Shown here piece after piece: positions 8,063 through 16,955 of a stretch of 64,000 nucleotides of DNA; positions within the stretch are counted from its first letter, which is position 1, and each line of letters begins with the position of its first letter. The notes beneath the pieces are model-generated. The model ran no database searches and was not told where the DNA came from. It saw nothing but the letters and a program-made list of their open reading frames with translations. The DNA is from Kribbella pratensis (GTDB taxonomy: Bacteria; Actinomycetota; Actinomycetes; Propionibacteriales; Kribbellaceae). The translations under genes and the position numbers were made by a program. The stretch covers positions 434,001 to 498,000 of the forward strand of contig NZ_SODP01000001.1 of the NCBI RefSeq assembly GCF_004365355.1, read 5' to 3'.

Positions 8063-11000
8063 GTCAGCTCCTCCCGGATGCGGTTGTAGGTGGAGCGTCT
8101 GTTGACGCCGCTGCCGAGGAACAACGTCACAGTTGCGAGGATCGCCGTACCTCCGGCCCAGAGGATCACTGCGACCGTCCAGCTGATGCCGAGGTCGAGC
8201 GGCACCGGGCCGCCGCTGGTCGCGAACAGCGGTATCAGCGGCAGCGCGACATGCACGCCTACCAGCCCGCAGATCGTCCCGAGCAGGACGGCCAGTGCGA
8301 CCGGACCGGTCTGCTCCCAGCGCGCGGCTCGCCCGGTAGCCCTCGCCGGTACGCCGGTGATCTTCAGGCTCGCGTAGTCCTGCGCTCGCGACCGCCATGA
8401 CGTGACAACCGTCAGCAGGAGTACGACGATCGCCAGCACCCACGCCGCAATCCCCACCACCGGCGTCAGCTGCAACGCCAGCGCGCTCGCCGAACGCCCG
8501 TACGCCGCGATCCGGTCGTCCCGGCGATCCACCAGGTCGGCGTTGTATCCGGCCTTCGCGAGCTTGACGGTGATCGTGTCGACGTTCGCGAGACCGTCCT
8601 TGTTCAGCCACAGCTCGAAGTCGGTCCCGCCTTCGTCCACGACGCCGCCGAGCCGCCGTACCGTCTCCAGATCGACCACCGCGGTGCGATCGCCGTGCCT
8701 GTTCACCGGCCCGCGCAGCCGGTCGATCCTCGCCAGTGTCATCGGGCTGCCGTCGGCCGCCGGGCTGCTGGTGGCACCGTCGACCCAGTGGTACTCCGGT
8801 GTGACCAAGGCCGGCACGATCGGCGGCACGGTCGCGTACTGGAGGAACTCGTCGTTGCCGAAGCTCTTCATCGCGATCGTCAGCTCACCGCCTGGCTTGG
8901 CCGTGACCGAGCTCTGATCGGACCCGAGTTGCGGGACCGTCCGCCAGGCGTCCGCCCCGCCCAGCGCGATCGTCGGGTGGTCGTCGCTGGAAAGCTTGCT
9001 GATCACCAGATTGCCCTGCAGACCGGCCGGGTCGAGCGCCTCGCGGCCGATGCCGAGCCGCAATAGGTCGCATCCGCCCAGACATTCGACGGCTGCCCGC
9101 AGTACGACCGGCTTCGTCGCCGGGAAGCGGACCGGCGGGAAGGAGACCAGGAAGCGGGAGCCGTCGCGATGGCTGACCACGTTCGCCCGCAGGACGACGG
9201 ACTTCGGCGTACCGCCGTCAATCTTGTCACCGTTGGCGGCACGGCTGATGAGCGGCTTGATCGCGTTCACCGCGACCGTGGCGGTGAGCTGCGAGCTGCG
9301 GAACTGGATCGGCGGCACGTCGGCCGGTGCCTGCAACGTCTGCCAGCCCTGCTCGTCGGTGAGCCGGTCGCCCTGGAACGCGATCCGCCGGAAGCTGGCC
9401 GGCTCGATCATCTCCGACTGCAGCGTGTCGGGGGAGGGCGGGTGAGCCATCACCACCGGCGTCAGCCAGCGGCGATCGGGGTCGATCTGGTTGACGGTTT
9501 GCAGGAACGATCCGAGATACAGGGCGTTCATCCGCAGTACGCCCTCGGCACCGGTCTCGTAGCCGGAGCGAGTCTCCCGGTTGGCGGCGGCGATCGACGA
9601 GGCCTGGCCGGCGAACGTGAGGAGCGCGGCGGCCACCGCGACAGCGGCGACGATCCGGGTCACGGCCGGGCGGCGCGAGATCTGCAGTGCGCCGAGCGCG
9701 AGGCCCAGCCTCCCTCGGCGGAGTGCGCTGCGGCTGATCAACCCGGCCGTCGGAAGCAGCAGGTGCGCGAAGATCAGGCCGGCCGCGAGCCCGAGCAGAG
9801 CGGGTGTGAGGACCGGCAGCGGGCCGCGGCCGTCGCCGGTGAGCGCGGCGATCAGCCCGGCCACGGCGAAGACGATGATGCACAGGTCGGCGACACCGAT
9901 CGTCCGGCCGAGGCGGCGGGGAAGCACACGCCTGAGCAGGTTGGAGATCGACTGCCGGACGGTGCCCCGGACCTGGAGTACCACGACGATCAGCGCGAGT
10001 ACGGCGGCTACCGCGAGCGCGGCCGGAACCGTCCAGGGCAGCTCGATCGGGGCGCCGTGCCGTAGCCAGGTCGCGCGAACGATCAGCAGCAACCCGAAGC
10101 CTGCCAGCCCGCCGAGCAGAGTGCCGACCAGCACGGGTAGGCCGAGTTCGATGCTCAGAGCGCGCTGGGTTCGCTTGGTCGAGGATCCACGCAAGCGGGA
10201 CAGCGCGATCTCGGGGCGTCGCTGGTCGACGACGGCAGCCAGCGCAAGCGCCAGTACGACGACCGCGAACAACGCGACCTGCACCATCACCAGCGGGATG
10301 ATCGTGGTCGCCTGCTTGCGCTCCGCCTGGATCTGGTCGACCAGCGTGGCCAGTGACGACGTGTTCTGCGCGGCGACGCCGATCTCCCGGGCGTTGCCGT
10401 TGACGGTCTCGGTCGCTTCCTTGAGGCGATCCAGGTCACCGAGCCGGGCGACTCCGGGGATCGGCCGGAAGTCCGACGTGACCCGTTGCGACCACTGGGT
10501 GCCGGCGAAGGTCGCGCTGTCGGTGAAGAACTCGTTGGTGGCGCCTGGGTCCTTGTCGGCCGGCTGGTGCGAGTGGCCGGTCGGATAGTCGCCGTACCAG
10601 AAGTCGCCGCGCTCCTCCTTGGGCTGGTAGAAGCCGACGATGGTGAGCCGGCCGCCGCCCTTGCCGACGTCACTCGGCGTCGCGGTCAGGGTCGTGCCGA
10701 CGCGGAAGTCCCAGGTGGTCTTGTCGACGCTTGACGCGATCACCTCGTTCGCCGCCTGCGGACAGCGGCCCTCGGTGAGGGTGAGCTGAGCGCAGTACCC
10801 GTCCCGCCAGCGCAGGCGCGCGCTGGGCGGCTGGTCACCCTCGGTAGCCGGAGTGCTCCAGCCGACGTCGTTGTAGATGCCGTGCAGGGGCGGGGTGAAG
10901 AGCGGCTTGAGATCGTCGGGGAGGAGCTTGTCGAGGTCCTCCGGGCGCGTGGCAGGCCCCGTCTGCGGCCCCGTCGAGGCGAGTAGCCAGGACGCGGGCA

Positions 11001-11154
11001 GGCGCTGGCCGGACAGCGTCTCGGTCATCACGGTCTGCTCGACGGCGCGGGCGAACCACGGCCCGAAGACGGCGCAGGCGCCGATCAGCAGGCTGATGCC
11101 GGTCAGTACCAGGGCCTGTGCCCAGCGGTACCGCAGCGCCCGACGCAGGAACAT
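8059..11154 (-). CDS. FtsX/MacB-like ABC transporter permease
   Basis: About 1031 aa. One N-terminal membrane helix (LVLTGISLLIGACAVFGPWF) is followed by a large extracytoplasmic domain, a first FtsX block from about residue 290 (VALFAVVVLALALAAVVDQR, with the EIALSRLRG motif), several further helices, a second large outer domain, and a final FtsX block (VLAIVVLLLTVVTSW, then DYASLKITGV). This duplicated arrangement is usual for actinobacterial FtsX permeases. I use the ATG at 11154, preceded by AAAGGGG at good spacing; a GTG at 11175 is seven codons upstream. The cargo cannot be told. Confidence 0.88.
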   Translation of the reverse strand: MFLRRALRYRWAQALVLTGISLLIGACAVFGPWFARAVEQTVMTETLSGQRLPASWLLASTGPQTGPATRPEDLDKLLPDDLKPLFTPPLHGIYNDVGWSTPATEGDQPPSARLRWRDGYCAQLTLTEGRCPQAANEVIASSVDKTTWDFRVGTTLTATPSDVGKGGGRLTIVGFYQPKEERGDFWYGDYPTGHSHQPADKDPGATNEFFTDSATFAGTQWSQRVTSDFRPIPGVARLGDLDRLKEATETVNGNAREIGVAAQNTSSLATLVDQIQAERKQATTIIPLVMVQVALFAVVVLALALAAVVDQRRPEIALSRLRGSSTKRTQRALSIELGLPVLVGTLLGGLAGFGLLLIVRATWLRHGAPIELPWTVPAALAVAAVLALIVVVLQVRGTVRQSISNLLRRVLPRRLGRTIGVADLCIIVFAVAGLIAALTGDGRGPLPVLTPALLGLAAGLIFAHLLLPTAGLISRSALRRGRLGLALGALQISRRPAVTRIVAAVAVAAALLTFAGQASSIAAANRETRSGYETGAEGVLRMNALYLGSFLQTVNQIDPDRRWLTPVVMAHPPSPDTLQSEMIEPASFRRIAFQGDRLTDEQGWQTLQAPADVPPIQFRSSQLTATVAVNAIKPLISRAANGDKIDGGTPKSVVLRANVVSHRDGSRFLVSFPPVRFPATKPVVLRAAVECLGGCDLLRLGIGREALDPAGLQGNLVISKLSSDDHPTIALGGADAWRTVPQLGSDQSSVTAKPGGELTIAMKSFGNDEFLQYATVPPIVPALVTPEYHWVDGATSSPAADGSPMTLARIDRLRGPVNRHGDRTAVVDLETVRRLGGVVDEGGTDFELWLNKDGLANVDTITVKLAKAGYNADLVDRRDDRIAAYGRSASALALQLTPVVGIAAWVLAIVVLLLTVVTSWRSRAQDYASLKITGVPARATGRAARWEQTGPVALAVLLGTICGLVGVHVALPLIPLFATSGGPVPLDLGISWTVAVILWAGGTAILATVTLFLGSGVNRRSTYNRIREELT

Positions 11155-11308
11155 GTCCACCCCTTTGCGGCTCACTCGTGCCAGCCGAAGATATGGAATG
11201 TTGCGGCCTGTGTGCCTCGCGGCGGCAAAATGTCACATTACTGTTGTCTAGGCAGGAACATGTCTCACGTCCCCGTGCCCCGTGCCCCCGGTCGGCGCGT
11301 CGCGGCGG

Positions 11309-11320
11309 TAGGTTCGGGAC
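11309..11320 (+). promoter_or_regulatory. Candidate leaderless -10 (TAGGTT) for the aldo/keto reductase
   Basis: TAGGTT ends six bases before the ATG. No ribosome-binding sequence lies between them, and no good -35 is seen at 17-18 bases. Confidence 0.45.
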
Positions 11321-12310
11321 ATGCGTGAATCCCAGCTCGGTGACCTGACCGTTTCCGCCCTCGGCCTCGGCTGCATGGGAATGTCCCAGTCGTACGGCGT
11401 CCGCGCGGACGACGCCGAGTCGATCGCGACGCTGCACGCGGCGCTCGACGCGGGCTGCACCTTCATCGACACCGCCGATGTGTACGGCGACGGCGCGAAC
11501 GAGGAACTCGTCGGCCGCGCGCTGGCGGGGCGCCGCGACGAGGTGGTGCTCGCGACGAAGTTCGGCTTCAAGCGGGCGTCCGCGGACTCGGCCGTGCCAA
11601 CTGTTGTCGACGGCTCGCCTGCTTATGCGCGGGAGGCCTTGGATGCGTCGTTGCGACGGCTCGGCGTCGACCATGTCGACCTGTGGTACCTGCACCGGCG
11701 CGACCCGGCCGTGCCGATCGAGGAGACCGTCGGGGCGATGGCTTCGATGGTCGAGGCGGGCAAGGTCCGGTACCTCGGGCTGTCCGAGGTCAACGGCGAC
11801 ACGGTGCGGGCGGCGCACGCAGTACATCCGATCACCGCCGTACAGAGCGAGTGGTCGTTGTGGACGCGCGACCCGGAGACCGTCGTACTGCCGACGCTGC
11901 GGGAGCTCGGCGTCGGGTTCGTGCCGTTCAGCCCGCTCGGTCGCGGGTTCCTGACCGGGCAGATCAAGTCGGAGGCGGACTTCCCGGAGGACGACATGCG
12001 GCGCGGGCTGCCGCGGTTCCAGGGTGAGAACTTCCAGCGCAATCTCGACCTGGTCGCGCAGGTGCAGGCCCTGGCTGCCGCGAAGGGCGTGACACCCGGA
12101 CAGCTGGCGCTCGCGTGGCTGCTTGCTCAGGGCAATGACGTGGCGCCTATTCCGGGGACGAAGCGGCGGACGTACCTGGCCGAGAACCTCGGTGCTCTGG
12201 ATGTGGTGCTGTCGGAGTCGGAGCTGGCCGAGCTGGACGAGGCGTTCCCGCCGGACGCGGTCGCCGGGCAGCGGTACACCGACAGCGGGATGGGCCTGGT
12301 GGGCAAGTGA
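11321..12310 (+). CDS. Aldo/keto reductase
   Basis: 329 aa, a single (beta/alpha)8 NADPH-dependent oxidoreductase. The catalytic tetrad is visible: Asp and Tyr in [17 protein letters not shown], Lys in LATKFGFK and His in WYLHRRDP. The C-terminal cofactor region has [18 protein letters not shown]. It is a clear paralogue of the protein at 27619-28593, with nearly the same tetrad segments. The stop overlaps the next start (GTGA), so it is coupled to an NmrA-like protein; together they suggest handling of a reactive carbonyl or quinone. The physiological substrate is unknown. Confidence 0.92.
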   Translation: MRESQLGDLTVSALGLGCMGMSQSYGVRADDAESIATLHAALDAGCTFIDTADVYGDGANEELVGRALAGRRDEVVLATKFGFKRASADSAVPTVVDGSPAYAREALDASLRRLGVDHVDLWYLHRRDPAVPIEETVGAMASMVEAGKVRYLGLSEVNGDTVRAAHAVHPITAVQSEWSLWTRDPETVVLPTLRELGVGFVPFSPLGRGFLTGQIKSEADFPEDDMRRGLPRFQGENFQRNLDLVAQVQALAAAKGVTPGQLALAWLLAQGNDVAPIPGTKRRTYLAENLGALDVVLSESELAELDEAFPPDAVAGQRYTDSGMGLVGK

Positions 12311-13200
12311 TCGGTGTCACCGGGGCGACCGGACAGCTCGGTTCCCGGATCGTCGCGCGGTTGGCCGGCGTACCGCTGCGGTTGATCGTGCGTGATCCGG
12401 GCCGGGCTCCTTCGGTGCCCGGTGCAACGGTCGCGCAGGCGGCGTACGGCGAGCATGCGGCGCTGCTCAACGCGCTCGACGGGGTCGACGTACTGATGTT
12501 GCTGAGCGCATCGGAGTCGGCCGATCGGGTGGCGTTGCACAAGGCAACCGTCGACGCGGCCGTTGCTGCTGGGGTGCGGCGGATCGTTTACACGTCGTTC
12601 GTGGGCGCGTCGCCGGGGGCGACGTTCACGTTTGCGCGCGACCACTGGCACACCGAGCAGCACATCAGGTCGACCGGCGTCGACTTCACCTTCCTGCGGG
12701 ACAACCTGTACCTCGACTTCGTCCTCGGAGGCGTCGGCGAGGACGGCGTCATCCGCGGCCCGGCCGGCGACGGCCGAGTCGCAGCCGTCTCCCGAGACGA
12801 CGTAGCCGCCGTAGCCGCCACAATCCTCCGCGCTGCTCACTCAGCCTCGTCCGCCTCGTCCGCCTCGTCCGCCTCGTCCGCCTCGTCCGCCTCGGGCGGC
12901 TCGGGTGACGAGCACGTGGGGGCGACGTACGACCTGACCGGGCCGCGGGCGTTCACCCTCGCCGAGGCGGCCGCGGTGTTGACCGACGTCTGGGGCCGCA
13001 AGATCCGCTACGAGCCGGAGACGCTCGACGAGGCCTACCGATCCCGCGAGTCCTACGGCGCTCCCGCCTGGGAGGTGGCCGGCTGGGTCACGTCGTACGC
13101 CGCCATCGCCAGCGGCGAGCTCAGCCAGGTGTCCACCGCCGTACGCGACATCACCGGCGTCGAGCCGACCGGGTTCGAGGAGTATGTCCGCGCTCAGTGA
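12307..13200 (+). CDS. NmrA-like NAD(P)-binding protein with a repeat-encoded Ser-rich insert
   Basis: 297 aa, atypical short-chain dehydrogenase. The N-terminal Rossmann motif is [16 protein letters not shown], and NmrA-type features follow ([25 protein letters not shown]). Family members include NAD(P)H sensors and quinone oxidoreductases of the QorB type. Residues about 179-196 are an Ala-Ser-Ser repeat encoded by a 9-base tandem repeat, probably a surface loop before the conserved [15 protein letters not shown] segment. GTG start overlaps the aldo/keto reductase stop. Confidence 0.87.
   Translation: MIGVTGATGQLGSRIVARLAGVPLRLIVRDPGRAPSVPGATVAQAAYGEHAALLNALDGVDVLMLLSASESADRVALHKATVDAAVAAGVRRIVYTSFVGASPGATFTFARDHWHTEQHIRSTGVDFTFLRDNLYLDFVLGGVGEDGVIRGPAGDGRVAAVSRDDVAAVAATILRAAHSASSASSASSASSASSASGGSGDEHVGATYDLTGPRAFTLAEAAAVLTDVWGRKIRYEPETLDEAYRSRESYGAPAWEVAGWVTSYAAIASGELSQVSTAVRDITGVEPTGFEEYVRAQ
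12844..12894 (+). repeat. 9-base tandem repeat (GCCTCGTCC, five full copies) inside the NmrA-like gene
   Basis: Five perfect units (12844-12888) plus a partial sixth. The unit length is a multiple of three, so copy-number changes would lengthen or shorten an Ala-Ser-Ser loop without breaking the frame. Confidence 0.9.
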
Positions 13201-13212
13201 GAGACTGGTGCA

Positions 13213-13947
13213 GTGCCGCTCTACCGGGATCAGGCGATCGTGCTGCGCACCCAGAAGCTGGGTGAGGCGGACCGCATCGCCACGCTCCTGACCCGCGCCA
13301 ACGGCAAGGTCCGAGCGGTCGCCAAAGGAGTCCGCCGTACGTCCTCACGCTTCGGCGCCCGCCTGGAGCCGTTCAGCCACGTCGACCTGCAGCTCGCCAC
13401 CGGCCGGACCCTCGACGTGGTCACGCAGGCCGAGTCGATCGCGGCGTACGGCGAGGGCATCGTCGGCGACTACGCCCGGTACACCACCGGCACCGTCCTG
13501 CTCGAGACCGCCGACCGCCTCGTCGTCGAGGAGAAGGAACCCGCCACCCAGCACCACCTCCTGCTGGCCGGCGCCCTCCGCGTCCTCTCCACCGGCGAAC
13601 GCGAGCCAGGCCTCGTCCTCGACTCCTTCCTCCTCCGCTCCCTGGCGATCTCCGGCTACGCCCCGTCCTTCGACGACTGCGCCCGCTGCGGCGAACCAGG
13701 CCCCCACCGAGCCTTCAACCCCGCCTCCGGCGGCATGGTCTGCACCACCTGCCGCCCCCCAGCCTCAGCCATGCCCGCCTCCGCCACCGTCACCCACCTA
13801 GCCGCCCTCCTCACCGGCGACTGGCCCACCGCCCTCAAAGCCGACCCCAGAACCCGCCGAGAATCCACCGGCCTAATAGCCGCCTTCTTCACCTACCACC
13901 AAGAAAACCAACTCCGCTCCCTCCCCCACCTGGACCTGACCTCCTAG
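13213..13947 (+). CDS. recO: DNA repair protein RecO
   Basis: 244 aa. RecO works with RecF and RecR to load RecA on SSB-coated gaps. The N-terminal OB-fold begins LYRDQAIVLRTQKLGEADRIATLLT and includes VRAVAKGVRRTSSRFGARLEPF. A central helical part follows, then a C-terminal zinc motif CARCG with CTTC about 25 residues later. The GTG at 13213 gives the expected N-terminus. The 3' third is very C-rich at third positions. It follows the NmrA gene by 12 bases on the same strand. recO normally sits next to uppS in actinobacteria; here they are 3.7 kb apart. Confidence 0.95.
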   Translation: MPLYRDQAIVLRTQKLGEADRIATLLTRANGKVRAVAKGVRRTSSRFGARLEPFSHVDLQLATGRTLDVVTQAESIAAYGEGIVGDYARYTTGTVLLETADRLVVEEKEPATQHHLLLAGALRVLSTGEREPGLVLDSFLLRSLAISGYAPSFDDCARCGEPGPHRAFNPASGGMVCTTCRPPASAMPASATVTHLAALLTGDWPTALKADPRTRRESTGLIAAFFTYHQENQLRSLPHLDLTS

Positions 13948-13961
13948 CAGCCTTTGGCTGC
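13947..13961 (+). terminator. Hairpin directly after recO
   Basis: GCAGCC and GGCTGC make a perfect 6-bp stem with a TTT loop, starting at the last base of the recO stop codon. It lacks a U-run, as actinobacterial terminators often do. It sits in a convergent gap of about 40 bases. Confidence 0.4.
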
Positions 13962-13989
13962 GGATAGTCGCGAGCCAACTGCCTCAGCG

Positions 13990-14712
13990 TTACTTATTCC
14001 GGTCAGGCCACCCGGTTGGTCCTTGCCTCGGCCGACCGCCAAACGCCCGAGGCGAAACAGATCGCGTCGTTGGATGCCCGGTCGGCTCGGACGTCCTGGT
14101 CGCATCGCCGTCCTGTGCCATGGCAGCCTGGCGCAGTGTCGCCTCGTGGCGTGCGCCGAGAGGCGCGCCGATGACGATGGGCCGCGCGAACTGCAGAGGC
14201 TGCTGCCCAACCCACGCATGGGCGATCGCACGCTTCGCGTCGAGCTCCGCCTGCCGGGTCGCGACCCCGCCGCTCAGATCCTGCCAACTGTCGAACCGGT
14301 CGAGGCCGGGTTGCCTATCGCCAAGATGGCGGTGCAGGCGAGCACAGACGTGGGCATAGATGTTGTTCGGCCTGCGACGAGGCTTGATCGCCAGCAACTC
14401 CCGCCGCGCCAACCCGCCCGGCGCTGTCGGTCCCATCTCCCGGAACACGATGCGGTAATCAGCCGGCTTCTGCGGGTCTGACCGGAGGTACGCCGTCACG
14501 CAATCACGCAGATCGCCTTTGCCCGGCGCGTAGCTCAAGGCATGGTGACCGTCGGACTTCCCGCTCGCGAGGTCGAGCATCGTCCGCAGCACCTGCCGTC
14601 GGAGCTCGGCAGCAGGACCGGAGCGGTCTTTGCTCGCCGCGACATCGATCCGGCGATAGTCCAGATCGAAGCCGGGCCCAGCCACCAACTGGTACCCGAC
14701 CCCAGCGCTCAT
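13990..14712 (-). CDS. RelE/ParE-like toxin candidate with long C-terminal tail
   Basis: 240 aa. Residues about 5-110 have the RelE/ParE pattern: YQLVAGPGFDLDYRRI at the N-terminus, helices around RRQVLRTMLDLASG, then ALSYAPGKGDLRDC and the strand DYRIVFREMGP, as in 'GDYRIVF' of RelE-type toxins. Residues 116-130 (NNIYAHVCARLHRHL) match a segment seen in larger actinobacterial members. The last 105 residues are Gln/Arg/Pro-rich and unlike anything I know. The start overlaps the stop of the Phd-like gene (ATGA), so antitoxin is made first. RelE-type enzymes cut mRNA on the ribosome; ParE types poison gyrase. Which applies here is not visible. Confidence 0.6.
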   Translation of the reverse strand: MSAGVGYQLVAGPGFDLDYRRIDVAASKDRSGPAAELRRQVLRTMLDLASGKSDGHHALSYAPGKGDLRDCVTAYLRSDPQKPADYRIVFREMGPTAPGGLARRELLAIKPRRRPNNIYAHVCARLHRHLGDRQPGLDRFDSWQDLSGGVATRQAELDAKRAIAHAWVGQQPLQFARPIVIGAPLGARHEATLRQAAMAQDGDATRTSEPTGHPTTRSVSPRAFGGRPRQGPTGWPDRNK

Positions 14713-15206
14713 GACCCCTCGCGGTCCTCACGGCGCAACTCCTCCAACACTTCCTGCGTGTCCGGCCCCATCCGAGCCGCCCACTCATCCAGATCCAGCG
14801 GCCGGCTATCCGGGAGCGGCTCCGTCGCATAAGTCCGCACCGTCGGGTCGTCCACAACGCCCGCCGGCGGATGGTCGTCCCCCCGGAGATCGCGGTACTG
14901 CGTCGTAGACATCACCACGGCCTCCGGCTCGCCGTCGTCGCCCCACACCACCGGCGTACCGCTCCCCGCCCGCAAAGCCTCCATCAGCCCCGGCAACTGC
15001 TCCGCAAGCGCGGCCGGCTCAACCACCTCATCCCCGACCGTGAACTTCCCTTCCCCACCAAGATCCTCAAACTCGTCGTACGTCAGCATCACAGCCTCAG
15101 GCCCGCCATCCCCAAAACTGAACGCCCGCGTCCGCCCCTCCCGAAACCGCGACAGCACCCCCGCCAGATCCCCCCGAATCCCCTCAACAGAAGCCCAAGT
15201 CGTCAT
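14709..15206 (-). CDS. Antitoxin candidate with two Phd/YefM-like segments
   Basis: 165 aa, acidic. Two segments resemble the Phd/YefM core in which a Gly-rich turn is followed by 'AVLVSxxEYexL': AFSFGDGGPEAVMLTYDEF at 28-46 and PVVWGDDGEPEAVVMSTTQY at 85-104. So the protein looks like a fused tandem of two Phd-like units, followed by an acidic tail (residues 115-165) ending in a charged helix EEWxARMGP...LEELRREDRE that could cover the toxin. It overlaps the toxin gene by four bases and has its own leaderless promoter. Antitoxin function is inferred from architecture. Confidence 0.6.
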   Translation of the reverse strand: MTTWASVEGIRGDLAGVLSRFREGRTRAFSFGDGGPEAVMLTYDEFEDLGGEGKFTVGDEVVEPAALAEQLPGLMEALRAGSGTPVVWGDDGEPEAVVMSTTQYRDLRGDDHPPAGVVDDPTVRTYATEPLPDSRPLDLDEWAARMGPDTQEVLEELRREDREGS

Positions 15207-15218
15207 ACCCCGAATCTA
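15207..15218 (-). promoter_or_regulatory. Candidate leaderless -10 (TAGATT) of the toxin-antitoxin operon
   Basis: Read on the minus strand, TAGATT is followed by six bases and the ATG of the antitoxin gene. Phd-type proteins usually repress their own promoter, but no clear palindrome is seen. Confidence 0.4.
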
Positions 15219-15245
15219 TTGCCTCCGGCCCTTCGCCCGCGTCAG

Positions 15246-15254
15246 TTATCCACA
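15246..15254 (+). other. Perfect DnaA-box 9-mer (TTATCCACA), downstream side of lipoprotein cassette
   Basis: Exact TTATCCACA in the 76-base gap between the antitoxin gene and the lipoprotein cassette. An 11-base context (GTTATCCACAG) is shared with the copy at 17632. Confidence 0.5.
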
Positions 15255-15282
15255 GCACCGAGCCGGAACCGCGATGTCAGGG

Positions 15283-15900
15283 TCAGCAGGTCTTCGTTGT
15301 CTGCTCGTCCACGAGGATCCACATGCGCCGTCCCGTCTCGGCACTCTTCGTGTAGATGAGGCGTGATTCGAACCGGTGACGGTCGCCGTTGTCGCTGACG
15401 ACCGGGATCGGCTTGCTGTTCGATCGATAGCGGCTCACGACTGCGGAGCTGTCGATGCAACTAGTGAGCCTGACCTCAGGCTGCGCCAGGTCGAGCTTCA
15501 CCGCGCGGACCGCGAGCATGGTGATCCTGGCATCGCCGGTCTCGTACCAGCCGTTCTTGACCGAGAAGGCGAGCACCGCCTCGACTCGCGGGAGCCAGGT
15601 GCCCCCGTTCCCCGCGAGCGCGAGAGCAGATGCGCTGACGTCCCCCGGTCGCTTGACCGCCTCGTTGACGGCAGCCCGGGCAGCCAGGTACCGCGCCTTC
15701 GCAGCCTCAACAGCCGCCAACTCCGCGGAACTCCAAGCCGACGTCGACACCCCGCTCGGCGTCCGCGTAGGCGCTGATCGGCCTTCGAAAGGCGTACTAG
15801 TCACAGGCGCCGCCTCAGGTCCTCCTGTTTCTGGGGAGCCGCCACAAGCGCTCACCAGCCCAAGCGTCGCAAGCGCAGCAAGAGCCAGTCCGCGGCGCAT
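15283..15900 (-). CDS. Putative lipoprotein, paralogue of the one at 16949-17566
   Basis: 205 aa. The signal peptide MRRGLALAALATLGLVSAC ends at the lipidated Cys 19, followed by a Pro/Thr/Ser-rich linker. The mature domain aligns along its length with the lipoprotein at 16949-17566: a helical part with GNGG-W, then NGWYETGDARI, QPEVRLTSCIDSSAVVSRY, a D-N-G-x-R-H motif and a C-terminal Cys. Two Cys (in TSCID and the terminal TKTC) probably form a disulfide. Function unknown. The start is set by the signal peptide; an in-frame start at 15960 would add 20 residues and overlap the upstream gene. Confidence 0.8.
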   Translation of the reverse strand: MRRGLALAALATLGLVSACGGSPETGGPEAAPVTSTPFEGRSAPTRTPSGVSTSAWSSAELAAVEAAKARYLAARAAVNEAVKRPGDVSASALALAGNGGTWLPRVEAVLAFSVKNGWYETGDARITMLAVRAVKLDLAQPEVRLTSCIDSSAVVSRYRSNSKPIPVVSDNGDRHRFESRLIYTKSAETGRRMWILVDEQTTKTC

Positions 15901-15953
15901 GAGTTGATGTCCGTCCTTAACGCTCGGCACCGTCGTACGGCGTGATCGCTGCC

Positions 15954-16955
15954 TCAACACCCGGACTTCGCAGGCGCAACCGCATCCCCACCACCCGGAT
16001 CAACCAACACCGGCACGGCCTCACCGATTCGTACCTGCGTCGCGGCCTGCTCGGTCATTGCGATCTGGCCGGTGTCGCCTAGTGTGCTCCGCCAGGTGAT
16101 CTCCCATTGAGCTGTAGCCGTCACCGGGTACATGCAGTGGGGCAGATCGCGCGACGTCGTCTTGTATCGATGTCCGCAATCCGGCGAGTCTTTGACGCCC
16201 GAAGACTTGTCGTACGGCGTCCCAGCCCCCTCGCAACGAACGGTGCTGCCGTCTCCCAAGGTCCAGTCCACCGCTTTCACGTGCCCCGTCGCGGTCACCG
16301 ACAACCCCGGAACGCTCGCCGATCGCACTATGGGTCCCCATGTGTTCTCGGTTTTGGTCAGCCACAGCCAGACGGGCATGTTCACGAGCCCGATCTGTCC
16401 CGCTCCTGGTGCTGTCTTTATCAACGGGGGCGCGAGTTGCATGGTGGCGATTGCCTCGTACACGAGGGTTAGCGGATCAACGACGACGGTATCGGGCTTG
16501 CCCGGTAGCCAGACCCATTTCGTCACCAGGTGTTTGCCGTCGTCATAGCCCTGCTCCCGCACGCAGGCCCAGATACTGCCATCCGTGTGTCCCTGCCAGC
16601 GGGGATCGCCAAACGGTGGCTGAGGCACCTCGCGCCGCATGTAACACTGCTGGGTGTTAGACCAGTTGCCGTTGAGCCCATCCGTGCATGCCTGAGCCGC
16701 GCCTTTGAATTCGCATACCGGTTTGGTGATCTTTTGGGTCCCACCGGGCTTGCCTGTCTTCGGTGGCTTGCCACCTACATGAATGAGGGATCTTGGCACC
16801 CACCAGCACTTTCTGAGCTGCTTACTGCATTTGAGGACAACGTCTCCCTTGGGCTTCGGCGGCAGAGATGGACCGGCGGTGGATCCGGCAACGCTGAGAA
16901 TGACGGCAAGCGTTCCCGGCAGCAACTGACGCACCAGACGTCTGGAGATCAGCAT
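15954..16955 (-). CDS. Secreted Cys-rich protein of unknown function
   Basis: About 333 aa with an N-terminal signal sequence (LVRQLLPGTLAVILSVAGS). Cys are spaced along the N-terminal half (LKCSKQLRKCWW, VCEFKGAAQACTDG, QQCYM, WACV) and the C-terminal half (TVRCEGAG, DCGHRY, HCMYP), suggesting several disulfides. The C-terminal part, from GHVKAVDWTLGDG to CGHRY and ending in beta-strands, looks like a PKD/Ig-type domain. I recall similar secreted proteins in Streptomyces, sometimes labelled 'ATP/GTP-binding', but no P-loop is visible here. ATG at 16955 overlaps the preceding stop by seven bases (ATGCTGA), which decides the start and couples translation. Confidence 0.75.
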   Translation of the reverse strand: MLISRRLVRQLLPGTLAVILSVAGSTAGPSLPPKPKGDVVLKCSKQLRKCWWVPRSLIHVGGKPPKTGKPGGTQKITKPVCEFKGAAQACTDGLNGNWSNTQQCYMRREVPQPPFGDPRWQGHTDGSIWACVREQGYDDGKHLVTKWVWLPGKPDTVVVDPLTLVYEAIATMQLAPPLIKTAPGAGQIGLVNMPVWLWLTKTENTWGPIVRSASVPGLSVTATGHVKAVDWTLGDGSTVRCEGAGTPYDKSSGVKDSPDCGHRYKTTSRDLPHCMYPVTATAQWEITWRSTLGDTGQIAMTEQAATQVRIGEAVPVLVDPGGGDAVAPAKSGC

